This document shows, in pieces, positions 1 to 7,527 of a DNA stretch of 64,000 bases. Location of the stretch: assembly GCA_964571765.1 (NCBI GenBank), contig CAZNDH010000007.1:1-64000 (forward strand). Direction: 5' to 3'. This DNA is from ZC4RG35 sp964571765 (lineage in GTDB: Bacteria; Actinomycetota; Acidimicrobiia; Spongiisociales; ZC4RG35). The position numbers were made by a program, and so were the translations under genes. The notes beneath the pieces are model-generated. The model was not told where the DNA came from. It worked only from the letters and a program-made list of their open reading frames with translations, and ran no database searches. Every line of letters starts with the position of its first letter. The first letter of the stretch is position 1.

Positions 1-59
1 TCCCACTGTTGTTTCGATGCGGGTACTCACCGAGAGCCTGGTACTCGGAATCGACAGCC

Positions 60-101
60 GAAGTGCGAAGTACGCAGTACCGGGTAGGCACGTACGAAGT
101 G
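60..101. repeat. Heptad-periodic intergenic repeat, copy 1
   Basis: Successive 7-base units GAAGTGC, GAAGTAC, GCAGTAC, then degenerate units, lie upstream of rpmG. They belong to the GTACCAA/TTGGTAC family seen at six other intergenic sites in this window. Confidence 0.5.
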
Positions 102-128
102 AGTGCATGCGTGCGAATCGAGTGACCA

Positions 129-290
129 ATGCCCTCTGATAAGCGACCGCCATTGACCATGGCTTGCACCGAGTGCAAGCGGCGTAACTACGTCACCACC
201 AAGAACAAGTCCAACACCCAGGACCGGCTCGAGTTGAAGAAGTACTGCCGCTGGTGCCGACAACACACCGTCCACCGGGAGACGAGATAG
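129..290 (+). CDS. rpmG: 50S ribosomal protein L33 (bL33)
   Basis: This 53-residue zinc-ribbon protein belongs to the large ribosomal subunit. Two CxxC pairs are visible (C13/C16 and C40/C43), so it is the zinc-binding (C+) form, and the tail ending HRETR is typical of actinobacterial L33. An ATG at 159 would give 43 residues. The ATG at 129 is preferred because actinobacterial L33 proteins carry about ten residues before the ACTEC block. In Actinomycetota rpmG commonly opens the locus that leads to the had dehydratase genes, tRNA-Trp, secE and nusG, and the same order is seen here with extra genes inserted. Confidence 0.93.
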   Translation: MPSDKRPPLTMACTECKRRNYVTTKNKSNTQDRLELKKYCRWCRQHTVHRETR

Positions 291-301
291 TCGGCTCACC
301 G

Positions 302-322
302 TACTTGGTGCTTGGTATTTGG
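302..322. repeat. Heptad-periodic intergenic repeat, copy 2
   Basis: Three consecutive 7-base units, TACTTGG, TGCTTGG and TATTTGG, lie between rpmG and the next small gene. This is the reverse-complement orientation of the GTACCAA family. Confidence 0.55.
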
Positions 323-361
323 AGGGCGCCCCCGGCCGTATAGGGCGGGGGTCTGGCTGAG

Positions 362-601
362 ATGAGGTGGATCCTCGCCTTTGCCTTGGGTGGTCTTGGG
401 ATCTACTCGGTGCATCGGGTGGCTACCTGGGCCGCGGGGCGAGGATGGATCTACTACCGCAACGGCCCCCGCCGGGGGAACACGGTCGGGCTCATCGAGG
501 AGGTGTTCCAGCCTTCCTACGAGCACGTTCTCGAAGAGCGGGCATTTCGAGCGGTCGAAGCCCATGCTGAACCCTCCGGGGACCCCGAGCAGGGTGGGTG
601 A
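362..601 (+). CDS. Small conserved protein with an N-terminal membrane segment
   Basis: Predicted 79 residues. Residues about 3-24 are hydrophobic and could form one membrane helix. A WIYYR block and a VFQPSYEHVLEE block follow, which resembles small uncharacterised actinobacterial proteins. The function is unknown. It starts 71 bp after rpmG and ends 31 bp before the amine oxidase, in the same direction. No strong ribosome binding site is seen before the ATG. Coding status rests on the conserved-looking central block and on the gap being otherwise empty. Confidence 0.6.
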   Translation: MRWILAFALGGLGIYSVHRVATWAAGRGWIYYRNGPRRGNTVGLIEEVFQPSYEHVLEERAFRAVEAHAEPSGDPEQGG

Positions 602-632
602 CCGTTCGGGTGGCCCCTTCTAGGCTGCAGCG

Positions 633-1922
633 ATGCGAAGCGTCATCGTGGTCGGGGCGGGGGTCTCCGGTCTGACCTGCGCCCGTCGCCTGGCCGATCG
701 CGGCTGGGAGGTGCTGGTACTCGAGGCCAGGGAACGCATCGGGGGTCGAACCTTCACCACCGAGGTCGGCGGCGCATGGGTCGATCTGGGAGGCTCCTTC
801 CTCCACGATCGGGAGATCAACCCGGTGATCCGCCACCTCGAGGCGTCGGGTGTCCCGGTGCTCGATGACCCGCCGTGGGGATGGGGGATGGCGGTTGCCG
901 ATGAGGATGGCCTCGTCCCCGGCCACCTGGCCACCGCGGTGGTGACGGCCTCGCTGGGGTTCGACCCCGGCGAGGCGGCCCGGGCACTCGGCGATCCCGA
1001 GGCGTCCTGGAGTGACGGCGTCGACTGGTACCTGGGCGGCGGTGGCTTCACCGGCCGGGCCGCCGAGATGTCCTCTGCTTTCCTCAAATGGGTGAGCGGT
1101 GGGCTCAATATCGGTGCCCATCCCGACGTGATCAGCCTCTCCGGCTCGGCGGCCTACGCCGATGGCGGGGACAACTCCCTTCCCCAGGGGGGCTACCGGC
1201 GCCTCGTCGAGGGGCTGGCCCGGGGATTGGAGATCCGGTTGGGAACGCCGGTATCCGTGGTGCAATCGGGCGGACCCACCGCGGTGATGACTCCGTCCGG
1301 TCGGCTCACCGCCGACGTCACCGTGGTCTCGGTCCCCCTGGGCGTGCTCCAGGCTGGTGGGGTGGTGTTCGAACCCCCCCTACCTGTAGGGCACCGTACT
1401 GCCGTCACCCGCCTGGGTGTGGCCAGTCTGGAGAAGGTGATCCTCCGCTTCGACCACACCTGGTGGCCTGAAGGGTTGGGTCGGATCGCCAATCTCTCCG
1501 GCGACCGGGCCTACCCCGCCTGGTACGACGCCACCCCGTCGGTTGGCGCCCCCACCCTGATGGGGTTCCACAACCCGCCCCTCGCCGAGCCACCTCTAAC
1601 CGAGGTGGAGCCCGACCACAGGGTGGAGCTGGCATTGGAGTCCCTCCAGCGGATCTTCGGGCAGGTGCCGCCGCCCATTGCCGGGGTCGCCACCGACTGG
1701 GCAAACGACCCCTGGTCGCGGGGGTCGTACAGCTACCTGCCCACTGGCTCCACCCCGGAAGACATGCGCACCCTGGCCCAGCCGATCGGCGAGGGCGTGG
1801 TCCTCGCCGGCGAGCACACCGTGCCCTCAGCCTTCGGCACGGTTCACGCCGCATTCATCAGCGGTGAGCGGGTGTCGGATCTGGTTTCGGGGGGGAGTGG
1901 CCGATCGGTGCCCAAGGGCTAG
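633..1922 (+). CDS. FAD-dependent amine oxidase (flavin monoamine oxidase family)
   Basis: Predicted 429-residue flavoprotein that would oxidise an amine to an imine/aldehyde, giving H2O2. The N-terminus carries the dinucleotide-binding GAGVSG motif (residues 8-13), followed by the acidic strand end LEA and the RIGGRT motif (about 35-40). The C-terminal FAD-contact segment GEHT is near residue 393. These elements in this order define the amine oxidase superfamily, which also includes polyamine oxidases and protoporphyrinogen-like enzymes. No signal peptide is seen. The substrate cannot be read from the sequence. It lies 54 bp before the dehydratase gene. Confidence 0.88.
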   Translation: MRSVIVVGAGVSGLTCARRLADRGWEVLVLEARERIGGRTFTTEVGGAWVDLGGSFLHDREINPVIRHLEASGVPVLDDPPWGWGMAVADEDGLVPGHLATAVVTASLGFDPGEAARALGDPEASWSDGVDWYLGGGGFTGRAAEMSSAFLKWVSGGLNIGAHPDVISLSGSAAYADGGDNSLPQGGYRRLVEGLARGLEIRLGTPVSVVQSGGPTAVMTPSGRLTADVTVVSVPLGVLQAGGVVFEPPLPVGHRTAVTRLGVASLEKVILRFDHTWWPEGLGRIANLSGDRAYPAWYDATPSVGAPTLMGFHNPPLAEPPLTEVEPDHRVELALESLQRIFGQVPPPIAGVATDWANDPWSRGSYSYLPTGSTPEDMRTLAQPIGEGVVLAGEHTVPSAFGTVHAAFISGERVSDLVSGGSGRSVPKG

Positions 1923-1976
1923 CGTGTCCGTGGTGAGGGCACTCCCCGCTGATCGCTCCCCGGTGACGAGGCCGGT

Positions 1977-2762
1977 GTGGACCATCTGACCGGTCTCGAG
2001 CTCGGACCGGCCGTCCTGGAAGTCACTGCCTCTCGGGTTGCCGACTACCTCGAGGTCACCGCCGACCGTTCCGATCGATGGCGGGATGCGGCGCCGCCAG
2101 GTTTCGCCGCCGCCGCCCTCTTCATGGTCGCCCCCGGTCTGCTCGACGAGCTCTCGGGACACGCTGTGGTCCACGGCGAACAGGGATTCACCTGGCACCG
2201 CCCGCTGATGATGGGCGAAACCTTGGCGGTGACCGGCTCGGTCAACCGTGTCCGCCATCGGGGCGGGGTCAACTACGTGAGTTTCGAGTTCTTGGCCGTC
2301 GGAGGGGATACCCCCGTGGTAGGGGGGTCGTCGCTGTTCCTGGTCGCCGGCGAGTCCCTGCCCATAGAGGCGGCCTTCGAGCGTCCCGAGCCGCCGCACG
2401 GCCACCGTGGTGATCCCGAGCCGGGCCAGCGTTCGGCCTCACGTGCCGATCTGGTCCGTTACGCCGCGGCCACCAGGGACTGGAACCCGATCCACTGGGA
2501 CCACGAGGCGGCGGTGGCCGCCGGGCTGCCCGGGGTGGTGGTCCACGGACTGCTTCAGGCCTCGTGGGCGCTCCAGGAGGCCTACTCGGGACGCCCGGGG
2601 GACCGGCCGTTCGCCTCGGCCCGGGTGCGATTCCGCAGCCCTCTGCTTCCCGCCCGTCCGGTGATGGTGGAGGCGACGTCGGGGGGAGACCAGGTGGTAG
2701 TCACTCTCAACGATCCCGAGGCCGAGTACCTCAGCGCCCGCGTCGAGCTCGCCGATGAGTAA
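1977..2762 (+). CDS. Double-hotdog MaoC-like dehydratase (HadA-like plus HadB-like halves in one chain)
   Basis: Predicted 261 residues, GTG start. The N-terminal half (about 1-130) matches the catalytic-residue-free MaoC N-terminal hotdog of HadA/HadC type. The C-terminal half (about 150-261) has the hydratase-2 signature with D168 and H173 (DWNPIH) and the following VVHG segment. Such enzymes hydrate or dehydrate 2-enoyl/3-hydroxyacyl thioesters. In mycobacteria separate hadA, hadB and hadC genes sit between rpmG2 and tRNA-Trp/secE; here one fused gene is in the same place, suggesting a role in fatty-acyl chain elongation. It overlaps the next gene by 8 bp. Confidence 0.85.
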   Translation: MDHLTGLELGPAVLEVTASRVADYLEVTADRSDRWRDAAPPGFAAAALFMVAPGLLDELSGHAVVHGEQGFTWHRPLMMGETLAVTGSVNRVRHRGGVNYVSFEFLAVGGDTPVVGGSSLFLVAGESLPIEAAFERPEPPHGHRGDPEPGQRSASRADLVRYAAATRDWNPIHWDHEAAVAAGLPGVVVHGLLQASWALQEAYSGRPGDRPFASARVRFRSPLLPARPVMVEATSGGDQVVVTLNDPEAEYLSARVELADE

Positions 2763-3333
2763 CTCATGGGACGATGAGCGGGTCGAAAACCTCAAGGAGA
2801 TCGAGCTCGTCGCCAGGGCCCAGCAGGGGGACCGGGCGGCCTTCGCCGCTCTGGTGCGGGCTCACCAAGACGAGGTGTACTCATTGGCTAGACGACTGGT
2901 CGGGGACCCGCATCTGGCGGCTGACGTGGCGCAGGAGACCCTGGTCAGGGCGTGGCGTGCCCTACCCCGGTTTCGCGGTGAGGCCCAATTGTCGACCTGG
3001 CTGCACCGGATCACGGTCAACACCGCCTGGACCCAGCGCGACCGGGCCCGTCGTCACGCGGCGATACCTCTCGACGACTACCGGGAGACACCAGCTCCTC
3101 CCGGCCCCGACGACCCGGCGACGGCCGGGGAGCTCCTCGAGCTCCGGGGCCGGCTAGGCACCGCCCTCGACCGCTTGCCCGAGGGGCATCGTCAGGTGGT
3201 GGTGATGAAGGATGTCTATGGATGGTCACACAACGAGATCGCTGAGGTGATGGGGATCAGCGTCACCGCCGCCAAGGTCAGGCTCCACCGGGCGAGAGCC
3301 CGGCTGGCCCGGGACCTGGAGGAGAGCGCATGA
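2755..3333 (+). CDS. ECF-type RNA polymerase sigma factor
   Basis: Predicted 192 residues. Region 2 (about 25-95) contains the ECF landmark DVAQETLVRAWRALPRF followed by STWLHRITVN. Region 4 (about 135-185) has the helix-turn-helix HNEIAEVMGISVTAAKVRLHRAR. The size and the absence of region 3 fit a SigE/SigW-like extracytoplasmic function sigma factor. The start overlaps the dehydratase end and the stop overlaps the next ATG (ATGA), so it is translationally coupled to the anti-sigma gene. The stimulus is unknown. Confidence 0.92.
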   Translation: MSNSWDDERVENLKEIELVARAQQGDRAAFAALVRAHQDEVYSLARRLVGDPHLAADVAQETLVRAWRALPRFRGEAQLSTWLHRITVNTAWTQRDRARRHAAIPLDDYRETPAPPGPDDPATAGELLELRGRLGTALDRLPEGHRQVVVMKDVYGWSHNEIAEVMGISVTAAKVRLHRARARLARDLEESA

Positions 3334-3662
3334 GGCTGACCTGTGAGGTGGCGGCGCCTTTCGTGGCCAACAGCGCGGTGGAGGGGACCGCGGTGGTGGC
3401 GCCGTTCCGGAGGCATGCCGAAGGCTGCCTCCGCTGCCAGGCCCGGCACGCAGCGATGACCCGCACCGCTCGTGAGCTGCGGGCGATGGCCGGGGAACAG
3501 ACCAGGGCCCCGGCCGACCTGGAGTGGAGGGTGATGTCGGCGTTGGAGGGTGAATTGGCCATCCCCCGCTCTTGGAGGCGCCCGGTGGCGGTGATCGCCG
3601 CCCTGCTTTCGATGGCGGCCGCCTTTATCATCTGGCGTCTTCGCCCCGGTACCGCGGGCTGA
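3330..3662 (+). CDS. Membrane-anchored zinc-type anti-sigma factor
   Basis: Predicted 110 residues. The N-terminal domain has the zinc-binding anti-sigma pattern H29-x3-C33-x2-C36. A single hydrophobic helix near residues 86-104 is followed by a short basic tail. It would hold the upstream ECF sigma factor at the membrane until a signal releases it. The ATGA overlap with the sigma gene and the conserved sigma/anti-sigma order support the call. There is almost no extracytoplasmic domain, so sensing may be within the membrane or cytosolic. Confidence 0.82.
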   Translation: MRLTCEVAAPFVANSAVEGTAVVAPFRRHAEGCLRCQARHAAMTRTARELRAMAGEQTRAPADLEWRVMSALEGELAIPRSWRRPVAVIAALLSMAAAFIIWRLRPGTAG

Positions 3663-3823
3663 TCCGGGTCGAGCAACCGTCCAAGTCCCAGAAGCACCAG
3701 AGCTCACACGCGATCGACGAGGCGGCCCAGGTTCACGAGGTGGCCGTGTGCCTCTACGCCCCCGGCTCCACGACAGCGACGAAGGGATGGCCGGCACGGC
3801 CATCATCGGCTTTCCCGGTACTC

Positions 3824-3920
3824 AGCGTGTGCACAAGCGGTCTACGGGCGATGGTGGACGCACACGAGCAGTCCCGGCGTGTGCACAGAACGGCCCCGTT
3901 GGGCGGGAGGTGCACACGCT
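3824..3920. repeat. Four-site CGTGTGCA inverted module, copy A
   Basis: Four 8-base sites: CGTGTGCA at 3826-3833, CGCACACG (one mismatch to TGCACACG) at 3859-3866, CGTGTGCA at 3878-3885 and TGCACACG at 3911-3918. Start-to-start spacings are 33, 19 and 33 bp. The outermost arms extend to an 11-bp perfect inverted repeat (3824-3834 with 3910-3920). It lies in the gap between the anti-sigma gene and tRNA-Trp, just upstream of a likely promoter. A second copy with identical spacing is at 56510-56606. The intervening bases differ between copies, so the sites themselves appear to be what is kept. The rest of the gap (3663-3823) shows no gene. Confidence 0.75.
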
Positions 3921-3930
3921 GGGATCGGTT

Positions 3931-3959
3931 TCCGCAATCGGGGCTGGCCCTCTTATACT
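3931..3959 (+). promoter_or_regulatory. Probable promoter for tRNA-Trp/secE/nusG
   Basis: A good -10 hexamer TATACT (3954-3959) lies 22 bp before the tRNA. A weak -35 candidate, TCCGCA (3931-3936), is 17 bp upstream. The four-site module ends about 13 bp upstream of this -35, so the two could interact. Confidence 0.5.
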
Positions 3960-3981
3960 TGGGCGACCCGCGAACCCCCCA

Positions 3982-4058
<77 letters not shown>

Positions 4059-4089
4059 AAGACCCGAAGCGTTAATCAGGCGAGAAAGA

Positions 4090-4425
4090 ATGAACAGAGA
4101 GATGCGCCGCCTCCAGGAGGCCGAGGAGCGGCGACGTAAGAAGGCCGAGGAGTCCGGGCCCAGCCGGGCGCAGCGGCGCGCCGCCGCCCTCCAGGGCAGG
4201 TCGCAGGTTCCAGGAGAGCGAAGATCGCTTGCCCACCGGGTCGGGGAGTACCTCCACGAGGTGCGGGTCGAGCTGAAGAAGGTGACCTGGCCCAACCGTG
4301 AGCAGATGATCGCCTTCACCACGGTGACCGTGATCACCACCGCCATCCTGACTGCGGTGGTCTTCGGGCTCGATGTGCTGGCCAAGCAGGCGGTTCTCTG
4401 GCTGGTCGAACTGAGGCAGACGTGA
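4090..4425 (+). CDS. secE: Preprotein translocase subunit SecE
   Basis: Predicted 111 residues. A basic, coiled N-terminal extension (about 1-55) precedes the conserved SecE block, with the amphipathic segment EYLHEVRVELKKVTWP (near 58-73) and then a single membrane helix (about 83-103). SecE clamps the SecY channel. The long charged N-terminus is common in actinobacterial SecE. The ATG at 4090 follows tRNA-Trp directly. The stop overlaps the GTG start of nusG. Confidence 0.95.
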   Translation: MNREMRRLQEAEERRRKKAEESGPSRAQRRAAALQGRSQVPGERRSLAHRVGEYLHEVRVELKKVTWPNREQMIAFTTVTVITTAILTAVVFGLDVLAKQAVLWLVELRQT

Positions 4426-5072
4426 CCCACGCCCCCGACCCGGTGCTGGAGAGTGAGGAACTCACCGGGACCGCCTCCGAAGGGGAGGCGGCGACGGAGA
4501 CGGTTGAGGCCCCTCGCCCCCCCAGCCCCTACGACCTTCCCGGGGACTGGTACGTCATCCACTCCTACTCCGGGTACGAGAACAAGGTCAAGGCCAACCT
4601 GGAGACCCGGATCCAGTCGATGCACATGGAGGACCGGATCTTCGAGGTCCACATCCCCATGGAGGACGTCGTCGAGTTCAAAGGGGGCAAGAAGGTGACC
4701 GTCCCCCGCAAGGTGTTCCCCGGATACATCCTGGTGAGGATGACCCTCGACGACGACTCTTGGTACGCAGTGCGCAACACCCCCGGGGTCACCGGGTTCG
4801 TCGCCGGCAATGCGCAGAAGCCGACCCCGCTCTCCCGACGCGAGGTGGAGCGCTTCCTCGGGGTTCAGGAAGAAGAGGAGAAGGCCAAGCCCCGCTTCAA
4901 GCCGGAGTGGGAAGTTGGCGAGCAGGTGCGGGTGGTCACCGGTCCCTTCGCCGACTTCAACGGGATCATCGAGGAGATCAACATCGACCAGCAGAAGGTC
5001 GTGGTGTTGGTCAACATCTTCGGCCGTGACACCCCCGTCGAGCTCGGCTTCGAGGACATACAGAAGAACTGA
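4422..5072 (+). CDS. nusG: Transcription termination/antitermination factor NusG
   Basis: Predicted 216 residues, GTG start overlapping the secE stop (GTGA). An acidic N-terminal extension (about 1-40) is followed by the NGN domain beginning WYVIHSYSGYENKV (about 43-150) and a C-terminal KOW domain (about 160-216) containing GEQVRVVTGPFADFNG. NusG binds RNA polymerase and links it to Rho or ribosomal S10. The acidic extension is typical of actinobacterial NusG. Confidence 0.97.
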   Translation: MTHAPDPVLESEELTGTASEGEAATETVEAPRPPSPYDLPGDWYVIHSYSGYENKVKANLETRIQSMHMEDRIFEVHIPMEDVVEFKGGKKVTVPRKVFPGYILVRMTLDDDSWYAVRNTPGVTGFVAGNAQKPTPLSRREVERFLGVQEEEEKAKPRFKPEWEVGEQVRVVTGPFADFNGIIEEINIDQQKVVVLVNIFGRDTPVELGFEDIQKN

Positions 5073-5082
5073 CAGGTAGGAA

Positions 5083-5511
5083 ATGGCCAGAAAGAGACTC
5101 GTCACCACCCTGAAGATCCAACTCCCTGCGGGCCAGGCCACCCCTGCTCCGCCGGTGGGCACCGTTCTCGGTCCTCATGGGGTCAACCTCATGGACTTCG
5201 TCAAGGCGTACAACGACGCAACCGCAGGTCAGCGGGGCCAGATCATCCCGGTCGAGGTCTCCATCTACGAGGACCGCTCGTTCACCTTCGTCACCAAGAC
5301 GCCTCCTGCAGCCGCCCTGCTCCGGCAGGCAGCCCGGGTAGATAAGGGCTCGGGTGAGCCCAACAAGGTCATGGTGGGGACCGTCACCCGCGCCCAGGTG
5401 CGGGAGATCGCCGAGACCAAGATGGTCGACCTCAACGCCAACGACGTCGAGGGTGCCATGAAAGTGATCGAAGGCACCGCCCGGTCGATGGGAATAACGG
5501 TCGCTGACTAG
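5083..5511 (+). CDS. rplK: 50S ribosomal protein L11 (uL11)
   Basis: Predicted 142 residues, the usual length. The N-terminal domain carries the proline-rich segment GQATPAPPVGTVLGPHGVN, and the C-terminal rRNA-binding domain ends in a GTARSMGI-type motif. L11 forms the GTPase-associated stalk base with 23S rRNA. It starts 10 bp after nusG with an AGGTAGGAA ribosome binding site. Confidence 0.97.
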   Translation: MARKRLVTTLKIQLPAGQATPAPPVGTVLGPHGVNLMDFVKAYNDATAGQRGQIIPVEVSIYEDRSFTFVTKTPPAAALLRQAARVDKGSGEPNKVMVGTVTRAQVREIAETKMVDLNANDVEGAMKVIEGTARSMGITVAD

Positions 5512-5524
5512 TCGACAGCCGCTG

Positions 5525-5562
5525 TACTTGGTTCTGAGTACTTGGTACTGAGAGTCCAAGTA
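5525..5562. repeat. Heptad-periodic intergenic repeat, copy 3
   Basis: Units TACTTGG, TTCTGAG, TACTTGG and TACTGAG in 7-base register, followed by AGTCCAAGTA. It sits between rplK and rplA, which are normally tightly spaced, and accounts for part of the 140-bp gap. Confidence 0.55.
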
Positions 5563-5651
5563 ACGGTCACCGAATAGGGAGGACGGGTCGCCGAAAGGCG
5601 GCCACGGTGGGAGGCCCGAATCGGGCCGCCTGGACCACAAGGAGAAAACCA

Positions 5652-6365
5652 ATGGCGCACGGAAAGAAGTACCGGGAGTCGGCCTCGAGGTACGACAAGG
5701 CCACCCCCTACCCAGCCTCGGAAGCCCTGGGGCTGGTCAAGACCCTGGCTTCGGCCAACTTCGACGAGACCGTGGAGGCGGTGTTCAGCCTGGGCATCGA
5801 CCCCCGCAAGGCCGATCAGCTGGTCCGAGGGACGGTGGCCCTGCCCCATGGGACCGGCAAGACGGTGCGGGTCGCGGTGTTCTGCCCCCCCGACAAGGAG
5901 AAGGAGGCCACCGAGGCCGGCGCCGATGTGGTCGGGGGCAGCGAGCTGGTCGAGGCGATCCAGGGAGGTCGTGAGCTCGACTTCGACGTGGCAGTCGCCA
6001 CCCCCGACATGATGGCCGAGGTGGGCAAGTTGGGTCGGGTGCTCGGGCCCCGCGGCCTCATGCCCAATCCCAAGGCGGGAACGGTCACGTCGGACGTGGG
6101 CAAGGCGGTGACCGAGTTCAAGGGTGGGCGCATCGAGTACCGCAACGACCGCTACGGGAACGTCCATGTTCCCGTGGGGAAGGTGTCGTTCGACATCGAC
6201 CAGCTCGTGGGAAACCTTGCCTCTCTCACTGCCGAGTTGATCAGGGCCAAGCCGGCGGCGGCCAAGGGGCGTTACCTGAAGGGGATGACGCTGTCCTCGA
6301 CGATGGGCCCGGGGGTCAAGGTCGACGTGGGCCACATCGACGAGCTCACCGAACTGGCTTCGTGA
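5652..6365 (+). CDS. rplA: 50S ribosomal protein L1 (uL1)
   Basis: Predicted 237 residues. The ATG at 5652 has a good AAGGAGA ribosome binding site. The family fold is clear: DKATPYPASEAL near the start, the central DVAVATPDMM segment, then the GLMPNPKAGTVT block near residues 136-147. L1 binds the mobile L1 stalk of 23S rRNA. It is co-directional with rplK and followed by a strong hairpin. Confidence 0.97.
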   Translation: MAHGKKYRESASRYDKATPYPASEALGLVKTLASANFDETVEAVFSLGIDPRKADQLVRGTVALPHGTGKTVRVAVFCPPDKEKEATEAGADVVGGSELVEAIQGGRELDFDVAVATPDMMAEVGKLGRVLGPRGLMPNPKAGTVTSDVGKAVTEFKGGRIEYRNDRYGNVHVPVGKVSFDIDQLVGNLASLTAELIRAKPAAAKGRYLKGMTLSSTMGPGVKVDVGHIDELTELAS

Positions 6366-6401
6366 CCCTCCTGCCTTCTTGAGGGGCCGCGTCGAATCCA
6401 A

Positions 6402-6431
6402 GAGAAAGCCCCCAAGACCGGGGGCTTTCTC
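6402..6431 (+). terminator. Hairpin terminator after rplA
   Basis: A perfect 12-bp stem (GAGAAAGCCCCC with GGGGGCTTTCTC) and a 6-base loop lie 36 bp after the rplA stop. No T-run follows, as is common in high-GC actinobacteria. It should separate the secE-nusG-rplKA and rplJL transcripts. Confidence 0.8.
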
Positions 6432-6634
6432 GTTGAGCGAGGGGGTTTCCGCTCCACAGACGCACCGTGGGTTGGGAGGGCATTCGGTTGCCAGGTCCAC
6501 CGTCCGCACGTAACCGACATTCTCTCTGTGGACCAGGGTAGGGGCTGGTCGCAGTCTGTCGGCCCGCGGCCCTCACATCTCGGGTCCGTGATTCGGGCGG
6601 GGGCGGTCAGGTATCCCGCCGGCAGGCGGAAACC

Positions 6635-6725
6635 CCCAATTGTCAACGGTGCCAGTGTCGCGCGCACCGGCCCTCCTGTCCAGGGAAATCCTGGAAACCA
6701 CCTGCTCAGAAAGGCGGGAATTGGG
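6635..6725 (+). ncRNA. Candidate multi-helix RNA upstream of rplJ
   Basis: CCCAATT (6635-6641) pairs with AATTGGG (6719-6725) and encloses at least two hairpins: CGGTGC/GCACCG (6647-6652 with 6664-6669) and CCAGG/CCTGG (6680-6684 with 6690-6694). The layout looks like a closed junction. It sits upstream of the best -35/-10 pair for rplJ, so it is either a separate transcript or part of a longer leader from another promoter. The rest of 6432-6750 shows no gene. Confidence 0.35.
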
Positions 6726-6750
6726 ATCAAGCCGATGAGCAGAGACGATT

Positions 6751-6778
6751 CTGACAAGGGCAGCGCCCTGGTTAGAAT
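6751..6778 (+). promoter_or_regulatory. Probable rplJ-rplL promoter
   Basis: A -35-like CTGACA (6751-6756) and a -10-like TAGAAT (6773-6778) are separated by 16 bp. They lie about 140 bp before rplJ, leaving room for the L10 leader. Confidence 0.5.
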
Positions 6779-6779
6779 C

Positions 6780-6895
6780 GCCGATGCAACTCCAATCACT
6801 CGACCGAAGACCGCCGGCGTCCCCGGGACCGAAGGGGCCATCAGCCCGCCAGCGCAGGTTGCTTCCGAGCCCCCTTGTCTTCGCCGAGGGGGTTA
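6780..6895 (+). promoter_or_regulatory. Ribosomal protein L10 leader (autoregulatory RNA)
   Basis: The rplJL messenger leader contains an outer pair GCAAC (6786-6790) / GTTGC (6858-6862) around a region with CCGAAGACCGCCGG, which resembles actinobacterial L10 leaders. A terminal hairpin CCCCCT/AGGGGG (6870-6875 with 6887-6892) follows, 26 bp before rplJ. By analogy, L10-L12 binding would repress rplJL. The assignment is from position and recognised sequence, not from a covariance model. Confidence 0.55.
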
Positions 6896-6918
6896 CTGAT
6901 TTCTAGGGAGAGGCGTTC

Positions 6919-7524
6919 ATGCCAAGACCGGAAAAGGTCCAAGCTGTAAGTGACATCAAGGAAGCGTTGGAGGGCGCAGAGGCGGTGTTCCTCACCGAGT
7001 ACCGGGGGCTCTCGGTCAAGGCGGTCCAGGAGCTTCGTCGAGCACTGAGGGACAGCGGAGCCGAGTACAAGGTGGTCAAGATGACCCTGGCAAAGCTGGC
7101 CGCCGGCGACGCCGGGATCGATGGTCTCGACGACTATCTCGCCGGGCCCACCGCCTTGGCTTTCGCCCACCGGGATCCGGTGGCTACCGCCAAGGCACTC
7201 AGGGACTTCTCCAGGACCAACGATGTCCTGGTGCTCAAGGCCGGGTACCTGTCGGGGAACATCCTCACACCCGAGGAGGTCTCCCGTCTCGCCGACATCG
7301 AGCCCCGCGAGGTGCTGCTCGCCAGGATTGCCGGGGCGGCCAAGGCCCCACTGGTAAAGGGCGCCGGGTTCCTTGCCTCGTTCACCCGCGATGCAGCATC
7401 GTTGTTCAGTCAGCTTCTGGAAAAGAAAGACCCGGGTGACCTGACCCGGGGTGCGGTCGAGGAGGCCGCCACCCCCGTCGAAGAGCCCGCCGAGACCCCG
7501 GCCGGAGCGGCCGAGGAGGAGTAA
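6919..7524 (+). CDS. rplJ: 50S ribosomal protein L10 (uL10)
   Basis: Predicted 201 residues. The N-terminal rRNA-binding domain is typical (KVQAVSDIKE, then VFLTEYRGLSVKAVQELRR). The C-terminal helix that carries L7/L12 dimers is followed by an acidic Pro/Ala/Glu-rich tail from about residue 172. That tail makes it somewhat longer than many L10 proteins. rplL follows after 3 bp. Confidence 0.96.
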   Translation: MPRPEKVQAVSDIKEALEGAEAVFLTEYRGLSVKAVQELRRALRDSGAEYKVVKMTLAKLAAGDAGIDGLDDYLAGPTALAFAHRDPVATAKALRDFSRTNDVLVLKAGYLSGNILTPEEVSRLADIEPREVLLARIAGAAKAPLVKGAGFLASFTRDAASLFSQLLEKKDPGDLTRGAVEEAATPVEEPAETPAGAAEEE

Positions 7525-7527
7525 GCA

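Noticed and set aside
492..1265. Long open frame on the minus strand across the amine oxidase start
   Set aside because: It is a GC-driven shadow of the plus-strand flavoprotein: no motif, no ribosome binding site, and the plus-strand frame has clear family signatures.
3824..3920. Reading the four-site module as a CRISPR array or DnaA/ParB site cluster
   Set aside because: Units are 8 bp and alternate in orientation, spacers are 25 and 11 bp, and the motif does not match DnaA boxes or parS.
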